64,000 nucleotides of DNA from Thermodesulfobacteriota bacterium. GTDB taxonomy: Bacteria > Desulfobacterota_D > UBA1144 > Nemesobacterales > UBA2774. A program made the position numbers and the translations under genes. Positions 50,821 to 58,972 of the stretch are shown here, piece after piece (positions within the stretch are counted from its first letter, which is position 1; every line of letters starts with the position of its first letter). The notes below the pieces were generated by a model that saw only the letters and a program-made list of their open reading frames with translations, ran no database searches and was not told the DNA's origin. The stretch lies in contig DAOKYU010000009.1 in NCBI GenBank assembly GCA_035325995.1, forward strand, positions 1 through 64,000. Reading direction: 5' to 3'.

Positions 50821-51132
50821 ATGAAACGCATCTTTGTCTGCAGCCCGTTCGCGGGTGACATAGCCCGAAACGTCAAGGTAGCCGAGGCGCTTTGCCGACG
50901 GGTCATGAGAAACGGTCACGCGCCGTTCGCGCCGCACCTGTTGTATCCAACCTTTACCGATGACAGCGTTCCCGAGCAGCGGGAGACGGGCATCGCCTGC
51001 GGCCTGGCCTACATGGAATGTTGCGACGAGGTGTGGGCGTTCACCGGCAACGGCATTTCCAGCGGCATGCGGCGGGAACTCGACCGGGCCGGACAACTGG
51101 GCAAGCCGATCCTCGAGATCGCCGAGGTGTAA
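50821..51132 (+). CDS. DUF4406/deoxyribosyltransferase-like protein
   Basis: The 103-aa protein has the fold pattern of the nucleoside 2-deoxyribosyltransferase-like DUF4406 group: RIFVCSPFAGDIARNVKVAEALCRRVMRNGHAPFAPHLLYP, a central ETGIACGLAYMECCDEVWAFTG and SSGMRRELDRAGQLGKPILEI. Relatives handle nucleoside or nucleotide substrates. An enzyme among tail genes is out of place and may be a moron or an injected factor. GAGAGGACC before ATG 50821 serves as the ribosome site. Confidence 0.82.
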   Translation: MKRIFVCSPFAGDIARNVKVAEALCRRVMRNGHAPFAPHLLYPTFTDDSVPEQRETGIACGLAYMECCDEVWAFTGNGISSGMRRELDRAGQLGKPILEIAEV

Positions 51133-51135
51133 GGA

Positions 51136-51606
51136 ATGGCCTGGGATCAACAGCCCATCAAGGGATATCTGGTGGACGCCGACACGGGGGAGCGGCTCGA
51201 ATTCCAGTACAACCCCAACTCCATCAGCGACGAGAAGTCGACCGACTACGCGACGATCAAGATCCCCGGCATGAGCCACCCGCGCTACCAGTATGTCGCC
51301 GGGGAACCGCGCCGGATCGCCTTCAAGGTCGAGCTGTTCAAGGGGCCGGTGAAGCAGAAGGTCGACTGGCTCCGCTCGCTGCAATATCCGGAACACGCCG
51401 GAACCATGCTCAAGAACGCGCCGCACCGTGTGCTGCTCATCTTCGGCGATCTCTACCCCGGCGTGACCTGCATCGTCCGGCAGGTGAAGGCGCGTTTCTT
51501 CGGCCTGTTCGACCGGGACAACCTGCTACCGCAACGGGCCGAGGTGGACATCGTCCTCGAAGAATACGTGGACCGCTCCATCAACTGGTCGGAGGTACGT
51601 TTATGA
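51136..51606 (+). CDS. baseplate tube-like protein (CIS_tube type)
   Basis: The 156-aa protein resembles the N-terminal tube domain of contractile-injection-system hub proteins: KGYLVDADTGERLEFQYNPNSISDEKSTDYATIKIPGMSHPRYQYVAGEPRRIAFKVELF. The FQYNP motif and the GEPRRI segment are typical. It should join tube to baseplate. Its stop overlaps the start of the LysM-like gene. Confidence 0.82.
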   Translation: MAWDQQPIKGYLVDADTGERLEFQYNPNSISDEKSTDYATIKIPGMSHPRYQYVAGEPRRIAFKVELFKGPVKQKVDWLRSLQYPEHAGTMLKNAPHRVLLIFGDLYPGVTCIVRQVKARFFGLFDRDNLLPQRAEVDIVLEEYVDRSINWSEVRL

Positions 51607-51893
51607 TCGGCCGCGATTCCCGATACGCCCGCTGCCTTCTCTACCGGGACAGCGACGGCACCTCCCTCGGCATGCGCCAGCGCATCGACAATACCCCCAG
51701 ACACGACGACCGCCTACACACTGTGGTCGAGGGCGACCGCCTGGATCTGCTCGCGCACCGCTATCTGGGTGACGCCCGGCTCTGGTGGATCATCTGCGAC
51801 TACAACGACATCTTTTTTCCGTTGGCGCTCGAGCCCGGTCTGGCGCTGCGCATTCCCTCCCGCGAACACGTCCAGATGCGCCTGCTCGACTGA
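51603..51893 (+). CDS. LysM-like baseplate protein
   Basis: The 96-aa protein has a LysM-type fold used in baseplates (gpX/gp53 type): DRLHTVVEGDRLDLLAHRYLGDARLWWIICDYNDIFFPLALEPGLALRIPS. It usually links the baseplate hub to the tube. ATG 51603 overlaps the upstream stop. It ends the operon 6 bases before copy 8 of the bipartite element. Confidence 0.85.
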   Translation: MIGRDSRYARCLLYRDSDGTSLGMRQRIDNTPRHDDRLHTVVEGDRLDLLAHRYLGDARLWWIICDYNDIFFPLALEPGLALRIPSREHVQMRLLD

Positions 51894-51898
51894 GGCGT

Positions 51899-51929
51899 CC
51901 GACACCTCGCCATGCCTTCCGGTAAGTAA
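51899..51929 (+). promoter_or_regulatory. bipartite phage promoter-like element, copy 8
   Basis: CCGAC (51899-51903), 15 bases, CCGGTAAGTAA (51919-51929), 30 bases before ATG 51960. A small stem with a GGAA tetraloop (GCAG/CTGC, 51930-51941) follows. Confidence 0.8.
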
Positions 51930-51959
51930 GCAGGGAACTGCGAACCGCCGGAGAAACGC

Positions 51960-53243
51960 ATGGATCTGGATACATTCAAGCCGACATTTCTGATTCAGAT
52001 CGAGGGGCAAGACCTTTCGAAGGACATCACCCAGGAGATCACCTCGTTCGTCTTCACCGACAACGAGGAGGAGCTGGATGTTCTCGAGCTGTCGGTGACC
52101 GACCGCAACCTGCAGTTCGTCGACGATCCGCTGTTCCAGGAAGGCAACGAGATCGTGGCCCGCTTCGGCTACGTGGGGAACCTCTCTCCGCGCAAGAAGG
52201 CGGTTATCAAGGACATCGATTACGACTTCCCGGAAAACGGCGATCCAACCATCCGCATCAAGGCCTACGACAAGGGCTTCAAACTCGCGGGCAAGGAGAA
52301 CCAGAAAGTCTGGCAGAAACCCGCTCCCGGCGTCCTCTATTCGGAAATCGCCGAACAGATCGCCGCCGCCAACGGCCTCACGCCGGTGGTCACGGCCACC
52401 AAGGGAACCCATCTCCGCGTCACCCAGAGCAACATCTCGGACGCCCAGTTCCTCAAGGAGCTGGCGGAAAAGGCCCGCGACCGCGATGGCGACGGCGTGA
52501 GCGGCTATGTCTTCTACATCCAGGACGACGAACTCCATTTCCATCCCCGCGAGCTCGACCAGACGCCGCTTCTGACCCTCGAATATTTCACCGACACCAA
52601 GGGCCTGTTGCGCTCGTTCCGCCCCAGCACCCAATCCCAGGGAGCCAAGGGCGCAGGGGTCGAGACCAAGACGGTCGGCGTCGATCCGCGCAAGAAGGAC
52701 GTGGTCGAGCACAAGGCTAACAACGCCACCACGCCGGAGCGGACGGCCCTGGGCAAGCAGACTTATCTGGTCGACGGCAACACCGGCGAAGGCAGCTTCA
52801 AGGAACAGGAGACGGGGCAGATCGTGCCCAGCTTCGACCGTTCCGAAGGCTTTCACGAAGAGCCGCGCCAGGAGCCCGCCCAGGACAGCGCCGAAGGCAA
52901 ATTCCGCGAGGCCGAGCTGCGACAGGTCGAGGCGGACGCGGCCACCATCGGCATTCCCCAGCTACGCGCCAAGAAGAACGTCGAGATCAAGGGCGTGGGA
53001 CGGAAGTTTTCCGGCATCTACTACTGCCACTCGGTGCGCCACAGCATCAGCGGCGCTGGCTATCTCTGCGAACTCAAACTCAAGAAGAACGCCCTCGGCA
53101 AGGGCGCGGGCGACAAGTCCGCCGAGTCCCAGGGCAAACCCAACGACAAGGAGGCCCCGCCCACGCCGCAAAACGAGCCGCCAGCCATGGTGACCATCGA
53201 CGCGGACTCCGGCGCGGTCACACAAGGAGGCGGCAATGGGTGA
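51960..53243 (+). CDS. baseplate hub protein (gpD/VgrG-like)
   Basis: The 427-aa protein is a gpD-like baseplate hub: residues 1-90 hold the IEGQDLSKDITQEITSFVFTDNEEELDVLELSVTD beta domain, and about 95-215 the PGVLYSEIAEQIAAANGL and FLKELAEKARDRDGDGVSGYVFYIQDDELHFHPREL domains. The C-terminal third is charged and Pro-rich. It is the trimeric hub that carries the spike. GGAGAAAC before ATG 51960. Confidence 0.9.
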   Translation: MDLDTFKPTFLIQIEGQDLSKDITQEITSFVFTDNEEELDVLELSVTDRNLQFVDDPLFQEGNEIVARFGYVGNLSPRKKAVIKDIDYDFPENGDPTIRIKAYDKGFKLAGKENQKVWQKPAPGVLYSEIAEQIAAANGLTPVVTATKGTHLRVTQSNISDAQFLKELAEKARDRDGDGVSGYVFYIQDDELHFHPRELDQTPLLTLEYFTDTKGLLRSFRPSTQSQGAKGAGVETKTVGVDPRKKDVVEHKANNATTPERTALGKQTYLVDGNTGEGSFKEQETGQIVPSFDRSEGFHEEPRQEPAQDSAEGKFREAELRQVEADAATIGIPQLRAKKNVEIKGVGRKFSGIYYCHSVRHSISGAGYLCELKLKKNALGKGAGDKSAESQGKPNDKEAPPTPQNEPPAMVTIDADSGAVTQGGGNG

Positions 53244-53610
53244 TCTCAGCAAGAATTTCAACCGTTCGGAATTCGCCTGCAAGGGCAAGAACTGCTGCGG
53301 CCATTCGGCTGCGGTCCATCCCGACCTGGTCGACGCCCTGCAGGCGTTGCGCGACCGCATCGGCAAACCGCTGTCCATCACCAGCGGCTTCCGCTGTAAC
53401 CGGCACAATAAGGCGGTGGGCGGCGCGGAGCAGAGTTTCCACACGCTGGGCATGGCGGCCGACGTGAGCTGTCCGGCAGGCGTTTCGCCCGAGGAACTGG
53501 CGGTCATCGCCGAGGAGATTCCACTCTTCCGCGAGGGCGGCATCGGCGTCTACGCATCCTGGGTCCATCTCGACGTGCGCCAGTCGGGCAAAGCGAGGTG
53601 GCGGTCATGA
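53236..53610 (+). CDS. M15-type peptidase (endolysin)
   Basis: The 124-aa protein belongs to the M15A_3 peptidase family: LSKNFNRSEFACKG, ALQALRDRIGKPLSITSGFRC, SFHTLGMAADVSC (zinc His and Asp) and SWVHLDVR (second zinc His). It would cut the peptide cross-links of peptidoglycan at lysis or during entry. Its place between hub and spike genes leaves open that it is a tail-associated lysin. It overlaps the hub gene by 8 bases; no separate export signal is present. Confidence 0.9.
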   Translation: MGDLSKNFNRSEFACKGKNCCGHSAAVHPDLVDALQALRDRIGKPLSITSGFRCNRHNKAVGGAEQSFHTLGMAADVSCPAGVSPEELAVIAEEIPLFREGGIGVYASWVHLDVRQSGKARWRS

Positions 53611-54026
53611 GCGCCGAAACCAAGACTCTGTTTTCCGGCACCGCGCTGGGACTGTCCGGGCCTCTTCGGGTGGAGATCCTGCCCAATGGAATGACCGCCA
53701 GGCTGACCCAGCCGTTCCGTGTCCGCACCGCCACTGGCCGCATCATCGAAGTGCCCGCCGGGTTCGAGACCGACTTCGCCTCGGTGCCGCGCCTGTTCTG
53801 GCGCGTGGTGCCGCCCTGGGGGCGATATTCTCCGGCGGCCGTCGTTCACGACTACCTCTACCACTCCGGCAAGGTCTCGCGGCTTGCGGCCGACCGGCTC
53901 TTTCTCGAACTGATGGCGGCCCTGGGCGTGCCACTGTGGAAACGCCAGCTCATGTATTGGGCGGTTCGCCTGGGCGGCTGGCTGGCCTGGAACGCCAGTC
54001 GAAAGCGGGAGGCGGAGCATGCTTGA
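53607..54026 (+). CDS. DUF1353 family protein
   Basis: The 139-aa protein matches DUF1353, frequent in phage lysis/tail regions: RTATGRIIEVPAGFETDFASVPRLFWRVVPPWGRYSPAAVVHDYLYHSGKVSRLAADRLFLELM. The VPAGFxTDFASVP and HDYLY motifs are diagnostic; the biochemical role is unknown. ATG 53607 overlaps the previous stop; a C-terminal amphipathic region precedes the spike gene. Confidence 0.88.
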   Translation: MSAETKTLFSGTALGLSGPLRVEILPNGMTARLTQPFRVRTATGRIIEVPAGFETDFASVPRLFWRVVPPWGRYSPAAVVHDYLYHSGKVSRLAADRLFLELMAALGVPLWKRQLMYWAVRLGGWLAWNASRKREAEHA

Positions 54027-55068
54027 AACCCGCGACCGTCAATCCGAGGAACGCTACCGCAACCGCTGGTACGGCAAGTACCGGGCCTTCGTGCGCGATA
54101 ACAACGACCCCGAACGCCTCGGCCGGGTCCGCCTGGAAATCCCCGCCGTGCTCGGCAGTGGGCGGGAGAACTGGTCCGAATGGGCCGCGCCCTGTTTTCC
54201 CTACGGCGGTAACGACGACACCGGCATGTTCCTGGTCCCCGAGGAAGGGGCCTCGGTCTGGGCCGAGTTCGAGGGCGGCGTCGTCCAGCATCCGATCTGG
54301 ACCGGGGTCTGGCTGGCCAAGAGCAATCCCGGTGAGCAGCCCGAGGAATCCAAGCGCACCTGCGCGAATGCCTTCTGTCATGACTGCGAGGACAAGGTCG
54401 AGCATCAGACCAACCGGCACGACGATCTCGAACACAAGAAGTACCACGGCCATCCGCCGTATTACTGCCCACGCCTGAAGGTCCTGCTCAAGACCGAAAC
54501 CGGCCACACCATCCTTGCCGATGACCGCGACGGCGACGAGCTGCTGCGGATCATCGACCGCGCTGGACAGATCCTCACCATGGAAGGGAAGGTGAAGCCC
54601 GAGATACAGAGCGGCAACGCCCTGCGCCGAGGCACGAAGGACGCCGAGAAAGGCGACCAGCTCGACATCGCTTCGCAGATCGTCGGCTCCCGCGCCCGCA
54701 TCCAGCTCACCGACCTCTGCCGCCAGCAGGTAATCCTCGAAGCCTGGCAGGACAAGGAGAAGGTCCACATCCTCTCGTGCGACAAGGGCCGCTCCCGCTG
54801 GCAGAAGATCCTCATCGATACCACCAAGGGTCGGGAGAAGGTTCACATCTGGGGGCTCAACGGCACCCAGGAAATCCTCGTCGATTCCACCGCCGCCGCC
54901 GAACAGATCCGGCTCACCGACAAGGCCGGTCAGGTGGTGCGCATGAACGCCGCGCCCGGCCAGGAAAGCATCAGCGCCACCGACAAGTCCGGCAGCCTCG
55001 TGTTCATGGATGGGGTGGCCGGAAACATCATCATTCGCTCGACGAACACCGTCTTGATCAACACCTGA
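54019..55068 (+). CDS. baseplate spike protein (gpV/gp5-like)
   Basis: The 349-aa protein has the OB-like N-terminal domain of phage baseplate assembly protein V (KYRAFVRDNNDPERLGRVRLEIPAVLG...WAAPCFPYGGNDDTGMFLVPEEGASVWAEFEGGVVQHPIWTGVWL), and a beta-helical C-terminus of short repeats (HTILADDRDGDELLRI, ILIDTTKGREKVHI, EIRLTDKAG types). It forms the needle that pierces the outer membrane; the PAAR tip is encoded two genes on. Confidence 0.92.
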   Translation: MLETRDRQSEERYRNRWYGKYRAFVRDNNDPERLGRVRLEIPAVLGSGRENWSEWAAPCFPYGGNDDTGMFLVPEEGASVWAEFEGGVVQHPIWTGVWLAKSNPGEQPEESKRTCANAFCHDCEDKVEHQTNRHDDLEHKKYHGHPPYYCPRLKVLLKTETGHTILADDRDGDELLRIIDRAGQILTMEGKVKPEIQSGNALRRGTKDAEKGDQLDIASQIVGSRARIQLTDLCRQQVILEAWQDKEKVHILSCDKGRSRWQKILIDTTKGREKVHIWGLNGTQEILVDSTAAAEQIRLTDKAGQVVRMNAAPGQESISATDKSGSLVFMDGVAGNIIIRSTNTVLINT

Positions 55069-55080
55069 AGGAAGCATTGC

Positions 55081-55455
55081 ATGGGAGAAAGAACAACAAC
55101 GCCCTCCGGACTCTCGGCCAGCGAGGAATTGCTGGCTCGGACCTTCGATCATTGGCGGGAGGAATTCCGCAGCATCCTCGAAAACCATCGCCGGGAAATC
55201 CAGGACCGACTCGAGAAGATCGAGCGTGAAATCGAGAAGAAATCGGACAAGGAAAACGTCGAGGTGCTGGTCCGCTCGATCTATTCCGATCTGCACCGGC
55301 ACGCCGAGGAGATCGACCGGTTGCACGCCCGGGTCGGCTCCAAGATGGGGACCGAGACCATGTGGAAGATCGTCGGCCTGGTGTTGACCATCGGCAGCAC
55401 CATCGGCGGACTCGTCGGCTTTCTGATCCATCTGCTGCTAAAGGTGAATCCATGA
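55081..55455 (+). CDS. coiled-coil membrane protein (holin/XhlA-like)
   Basis: The 124-aa protein has a long charged coiled coil (about residues 15-90) and a single C-terminal membrane helix (WKIVGLVLTIGSTIGGLVGFLIHLLL). The layout resembles XhlA-type lysis-associated proteins or small holins. It lies near the M15 peptidase, consistent with lysis. GGAAGCATTGC before ATG 55081 is a weak ribosome site. Confidence 0.72.
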   Translation: MGERTTTPSGLSASEELLARTFDHWREEFRSILENHRREIQDRLEKIEREIEKKSDKENVEVLVRSIYSDLHRHAEEIDRLHARVGSKMGTETMWKIVGLVLTIGSTIGGLVGFLIHLLLKVNP

Positions 55456-55715
55456 GCTCCCAGGCGCGACTTGGCGACATCAGCAGTCACGGCGGCGTCA
55501 TCATCACCGGGGCCAGTCGGACGCTGGACAACGGCATGCCGGTGGCCCGCATGGGGGATCTGCACGTCTGTCCCATCCCGGGGCATGGCGTGACGCCCAT
55601 CGTGACCGGCAGCTTCGACACCATCACCGAAGGATTGCCCAACGCCCGCATCGGCGACATCACCGCCTGCGGAGCCATCATCCTCACCGGCAGTCCCGAC
55701 ACCATCGACAACTGA
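55452..55715 (+). CDS. PAAR spike-tip protein
   Basis: The 87-aa protein is a PAAR-repeat protein: SSQARLGDISSHGGVIITGASRTLDNGMPVARMGDLHVCPIPGHGVTPIVTGSFDTITEGLPNARIGDIT. The evenly spaced His/Cys residues bind the metal that sharpens the tip of the spike. It overlaps the coiled-coil gene by 4 bases and follows the gpV-like spike. Confidence 0.92.
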   Translation: MSSQARLGDISSHGGVIITGASRTLDNGMPVARMGDLHVCPIPGHGVTPIVTGSFDTITEGLPNARIGDITACGAIILTGSPDTIDN

Positions 55716-55725
55716 GGGGGCCGCC

Positions 55726-56034
55726 ATGAACAATCTCGAACAGCCGCAGGAACCGCAATACTGGGATGTCTTCCCGAAACTGATCCGGGTCTCGCGATCC
55801 CCATTCGTCCAGCGTATTCCGCTCTCGATCCGGGGTCTGCCCGAAGCGCCTGTGTTCGAATCGTCCAATCCCGACGTGGCCAGTGTCGATGAGGACGGCA
55901 ATGTCGAGTGCGGCTTCGTTCCCGGGGCAGCCATGATCCTGGTCTGGGATTCGCCCGAGCGGCTCAGCCTGCGGCACGTTCAGGTCGAGGTCTATGGCGG
56001 CGGCGTCTCCGCACCGGTGGAGGTCCCTTCATGA
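55726..56034 (+). CDS. small Ig-like (BIG2-like) tail protein
   Basis: The 102-aa protein is one Ig-like domain (LIRVSRSPFVQRIPLSIRGLPEAPVFESSNPDVASVDEDGNVECGFVPGAAMILVWDS). It is paralogous to the first 95 residues of the next gene product: APVFxSSNPxVA and SLRHVxVEV are shared. Likely a fibre- or cell-surface-binding element at the baseplate. Overlaps the next gene by 4 bases. Confidence 0.75.
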   Translation: MNNLEQPQEPQYWDVFPKLIRVSRSPFVQRIPLSIRGLPEAPVFESSNPDVASVDEDGNVECGFVPGAAMILVWDSPERLSLRHVQVEVYGGGVSAPVEVPS

Positions 56035-57041
56035 CGGATACCCCACCAGCCTTCAGCCACTGGGAGGTTCAGCCTCGCTCCATCCGGCTCTCCGCTGGCG
56101 AGTTCGAGCAAAGGGTTCCGCTCTCCCTGCGCGGCGACGTGGACGCCCCGGTTTTTGCCTCCAGCAATCCGGAGGTCGCGGAGATCGGGCAGGATGGCGT
56201 CATTCGCTGCGGCTGGACCATCGGCAACGCCGTGCTCATGGTTTGGCGGTCTTCGGCCCGGGACAGCCTCCGCCATGTTCTGGTGGAGGTCCGCGATCCG
56301 TCCTGGTTCGCCGACCACCCGGACTTTGCCAGCGGAGCATCGGTTTTCCTCAGTGGCACGGTGGTCAACGCCATCAACACCAGCGGCGTCGGCAACGCGC
56401 TGATCGAATTCCGCCGCTCGGAAACCGGCCCTGCGGCGTTTCAGACCTTCGCCAACGCCTATGGCGGGTTTGAGCTGTCCGTGCCCGAGGGATTCTATTA
56501 CGTGGAGGTCACAGCGCCGGGATACATCGCCTGGCATGGCTGGGTGAACGCCGACCCCAACACCTCCGGCGACATCCAGATCGTTCTTTCGCCCGAGCTC
56601 GACGGCCAGGTCGCCCGCATCGTGTTGCAGTGGGGCCTCAACCCCAGGGATCTCGATTCCCATCTCACCGGACCGACGCCATCGGGCGGTCGCTTCCATG
56701 TGTTCTATTCCCACACCATCGAAAACGAGGCGGCGGAATTGGACGTGGACGACACCAGCTCCTACGGGCCGGAGACCATCACCATCCATCGGCTCATCCC
56801 AGGTGTCTACCGGTACGCGGTCCACGACTACACCAACCGCAACGCCAATCCGAGCACCGGCCTGGCGCAGTCCGGAGCCTCGGTGAAAGTATTCCTGAGC
56901 GATGGCCGTGAGCAGACCTTCACCGTTCCCAACGCCCCGGGCACGGTCTGGACCGTGTTCGAAATCGACGGCGCGACCGGAACAGTGACGCCGGTCAACG
57001 CCATGAGCTATCAATCCCAACCCGCCAATGTCGGCATGTAA
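56031..57041 (+). CDS. multi-domain Ig-like / DUF2135-like tail protein
   Basis: The 336-aa protein has three parts: an Ig-like domain (1-95) duplicated from the previous gene, a carboxypeptidase-regulatory-like domain (ASVFLSGTVVNAINTSGVGNALIEFRRSETG ... GYIAWHGWVNADPN), and a C-terminal DUF2135/YfaP-like domain (LQWGLNPRDLDSHLTGPTPSGGRFHVFYSHT ... PGVYRYAVHDYTNR). All are adhesive or structural folds, so it probably decorates the baseplate and contacts the cell surface. Confidence 0.8.
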   Translation: MTDTPPAFSHWEVQPRSIRLSAGEFEQRVPLSLRGDVDAPVFASSNPEVAEIGQDGVIRCGWTIGNAVLMVWRSSARDSLRHVLVEVRDPSWFADHPDFASGASVFLSGTVVNAINTSGVGNALIEFRRSETGPAAFQTFANAYGGFELSVPEGFYYVEVTAPGYIAWHGWVNADPNTSGDIQIVLSPELDGQVARIVLQWGLNPRDLDSHLTGPTPSGGRFHVFYSHTIENEAAELDVDDTSSYGPETITIHRLIPGVYRYAVHDYTNRNANPSTGLAQSGASVKVFLSDGREQTFTVPNAPGTVWTVFEIDGATGTVTPVNAMSYQSQPANVGM

Positions 57042-57053
57042 TGGAGGTTGTCC

Positions 57054-57944
57054 ATGATTTCCGAAGAACCCGCCGACTTGCAGGCCACCATCGAACAGAC
57101 CGATTCTGGGGAACAGCAGTATGTGCTGCGGGCGCTCTGCGATCACCTGTCAGGCATTCGTGAGGAGCTTTCCGGCATCCGCACGCTGCTGGAGGCCGGT
57201 CACGCCGCCTCTGAGGCGATGCGCGGCCAGGCCCAGGCCTATCTTGAGGCCCAGCAGGCCAGGACCCAGGAGTACCTGGAGCAGGTACAGATCGAGCCGG
57301 AGCCCGATTTCTATCCCTTCGTCGAACTGCCTGCGGGCACCGAACCCCGGGATCTGCCGGATGGCAACCGGCTCTTCACCTTGCCCGACGGCATGATCCT
57401 GCGAACCACGGACGACCAGCGAATCTGCGTTATCGACGGCGGGGAACAGCGGGTCATCACCCCCGGACCCGGCACGGCCATCGAGGTCGCCCCGGGACGC
57501 CTTTACACCCTGGTCGAGTCCTATCTGCGTTCGCCCCAGGAGGCGGCCGGTATCAGCGGACTGCCTGCCGGGATCGAGCCGACCGCCATGGGCGCGGAAC
57601 GCTTCGCGGTGGTTCTGCCCGAGGGCATCCGCCTCGACGTCGATCACCGGGAGCGGTTCATCACCCTGATCAACCCGGCCGGACCTATCGACATCATCGG
57701 CATCGGCCGTATCGAGGGTATCGGCGAAACCATCGCTGTTCGTCTGCTGTCCGGCGGAGCCAAGGGATTCCAGTGCGGCCAGTCCGGCCATGGCGGGCTG
57801 ATCGAGGCGGACGGAACCATCCACCTGGGTCTGAAAAATGGTCTGGATCTGGTGGTCCGGTTCCAGGGAGAAGCCATCGACGACGGCACTTCGAAAAATG
57901 GCTGCGCCGCTCAGTGCGGCCTCGACTGCGAGGAGCGTACCTGA
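57054..57944 (+). CDS. baseplate-region protein of unknown function
   Basis: The 296-aa protein starts with a helical part (residues about 20-85) and continues with two similar beta-rich stretches (ELPAGTEPRDLPDGNRLFTLPDGMILRTTDD; GLPAGIEPTAMGAERFAVVLPEGIRLDVDH), an internal duplication. It ends with a Cys-containing tail (CAAQCGLDC). GGAGG is 5 bases from ATG 57054. No family recognised; the stop overlaps the gp25-like start. Confidence 0.7.
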   Translation: MISEEPADLQATIEQTDSGEQQYVLRALCDHLSGIREELSGIRTLLEAGHAASEAMRGQAQAYLEAQQARTQEYLEQVQIEPEPDFYPFVELPAGTEPRDLPDGNRLFTLPDGMILRTTDDQRICVIDGGEQRVITPGPGTAIEVAPGRLYTLVESYLRSPQEAAGISGLPAGIEPTAMGAERFAVVLPEGIRLDVDHRERFITLINPAGPIDIIGIGRIEGIGETIAVRLLSGGAKGFQCGQSGHGGLIEADGTIHLGLKNGLDLVVRFQGEAIDDGTSKNGCAAQCGLDCEERT

Positions 57945-58873
57945 TGAGCTATGACTTTCTCGGCAAGGGGCTGCGTTACCCGTTCCGGTTTCAGTCGCTA
58001 TCCGGCGGCACCCAGGTCTCGACCGCCACCTCACGGGAGCACGAGCATATTCGCGAAAGCATCCTGCAGATCCTCGGCACCCGGATCGGCGAACGGTTCA
58101 TGAATCCGGAGTTCGGCTCCCGGCTGAAGGATCTGGTGTTCGAACAGAACGACGAGGTGCTCAAGGGCCTGCTGCGCCATTACGTGATCGACGCCATCAA
58201 GCGCTGGGAAAAGCGGGTGATCATCACGGAGGTGCGCTTCGACGACCGGCCGCTGAACATCGACGGCAACCTGCTGCTGGTGCATATCGCCTACCGGGTG
58301 ATCCAGAGCCAAGTGGACGGCAACCTGGTCTATCCCTTCTACAGAGAAGACCCGAACAATCCCGCGCCCAGCTATCCCCAGCCGGAGCCCGAGCCGGAAC
58401 CCGAGCCGGAACCGCCGCCGGTGCGCAGCGTGCGCCTGTCGCCGGACGTGCGCTCGCTGTTCAATCTGCTCTGGTTCGACGCGGCCGAGATGAGCCCCGA
58501 TCCGGCGGATTCCTTGATCTGGCCAGCCGGGAAATACGAAGTCGCCTACATCGAGGGAGCCTTTCAGGACCGCAACGGCAAGTGGATCGTCAGCGATCCG
58601 GGTGACAACCACGGCCATTACCTGACATTCGAGGGAGCGCCAGAAACGGAAGCGCCCCAAGCCGAGCACGCCCTCTATCTGGCCGCGAGCGGTCTGGGCT
58701 TCGACACCCCGAGTCAGGCGGAAGACAACGCCGCTGGCACCGTTCACCGGATCAGCACCCTGGAGCCGGGCCGCATCGGTCTGTTCTATTTCGAGGGCAA
58801 GAAGGAATCCCACTACCTCAACAACATCTCCGGGCAGCCCAATCCCGTCTGGCAACTGCGCGGCCCGCTCTGA
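57944..58873 (+). CDS. gp25-like baseplate wedge protein with C-terminal extension
   Basis: The first 135 residues form a GPW/gp25 domain: FLGKGLRYPFRF, EHEHIRESILQILGTRIGERFMNPEFGSRLKDLVFEQND and RWEKRVIITEVRF. This lysozyme-related but inactive fold sits in the baseplate wedge. A Pro/Glu repeat linker (PEPEPEPEP) joins an additional domain of about 150 residues, unusual for gp25. ATG 57944 overlaps the previous stop. Confidence 0.9.
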   Translation: MSYDFLGKGLRYPFRFQSLSGGTQVSTATSREHEHIRESILQILGTRIGERFMNPEFGSRLKDLVFEQNDEVLKGLLRHYVIDAIKRWEKRVIITEVRFDDRPLNIDGNLLLVHIAYRVIQSQVDGNLVYPFYREDPNNPAPSYPQPEPEPEPEPEPPPVRSVRLSPDVRSLFNLLWFDAAEMSPDPADSLIWPAGKYEVAYIEGAFQDRNGKWIVSDPGDNHGHYLTFEGAPETEAPQAEHALYLAASGLGFDTPSQAEDNAAGTVHRISTLEPGRIGLFYFEGKKESHYLNNISGQPNPVWQLRGPL

Positions 58874-58885
58874 GGCATCCCGCCT

Positions 58886-58916
58886 CCGACACATCCAGGC
58901 CCCTTCCGGTAAGTAA
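58886..58916 (+). promoter_or_regulatory. bipartite phage promoter-like element, copy 9
   Basis: CCGAC (58886-58890), 15 bases, CCGGTAAGTAA (58906-58916), 56 bases before ATG 58973. A perfect 8-bp hairpin follows (GCGAGAGC 58925-58932 with GCTCTCGC 58940-58947). Confidence 0.8.
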
Positions 58917-58972
58917 CCGGCGTGGCGAGAGCATCAGGCGCTCTCGCATAACCGCCGAAAACCGGAGAGACC

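Noticed and set aside
13809..58916. GGTAAGTA as a eukaryotic 5' splice site or an intron signal
   Set aside because: The match to the splice consensus is coincidental: the context is intergenic phage DNA with a linked CCGAC 15 bases upstream, and no gene is interrupted.
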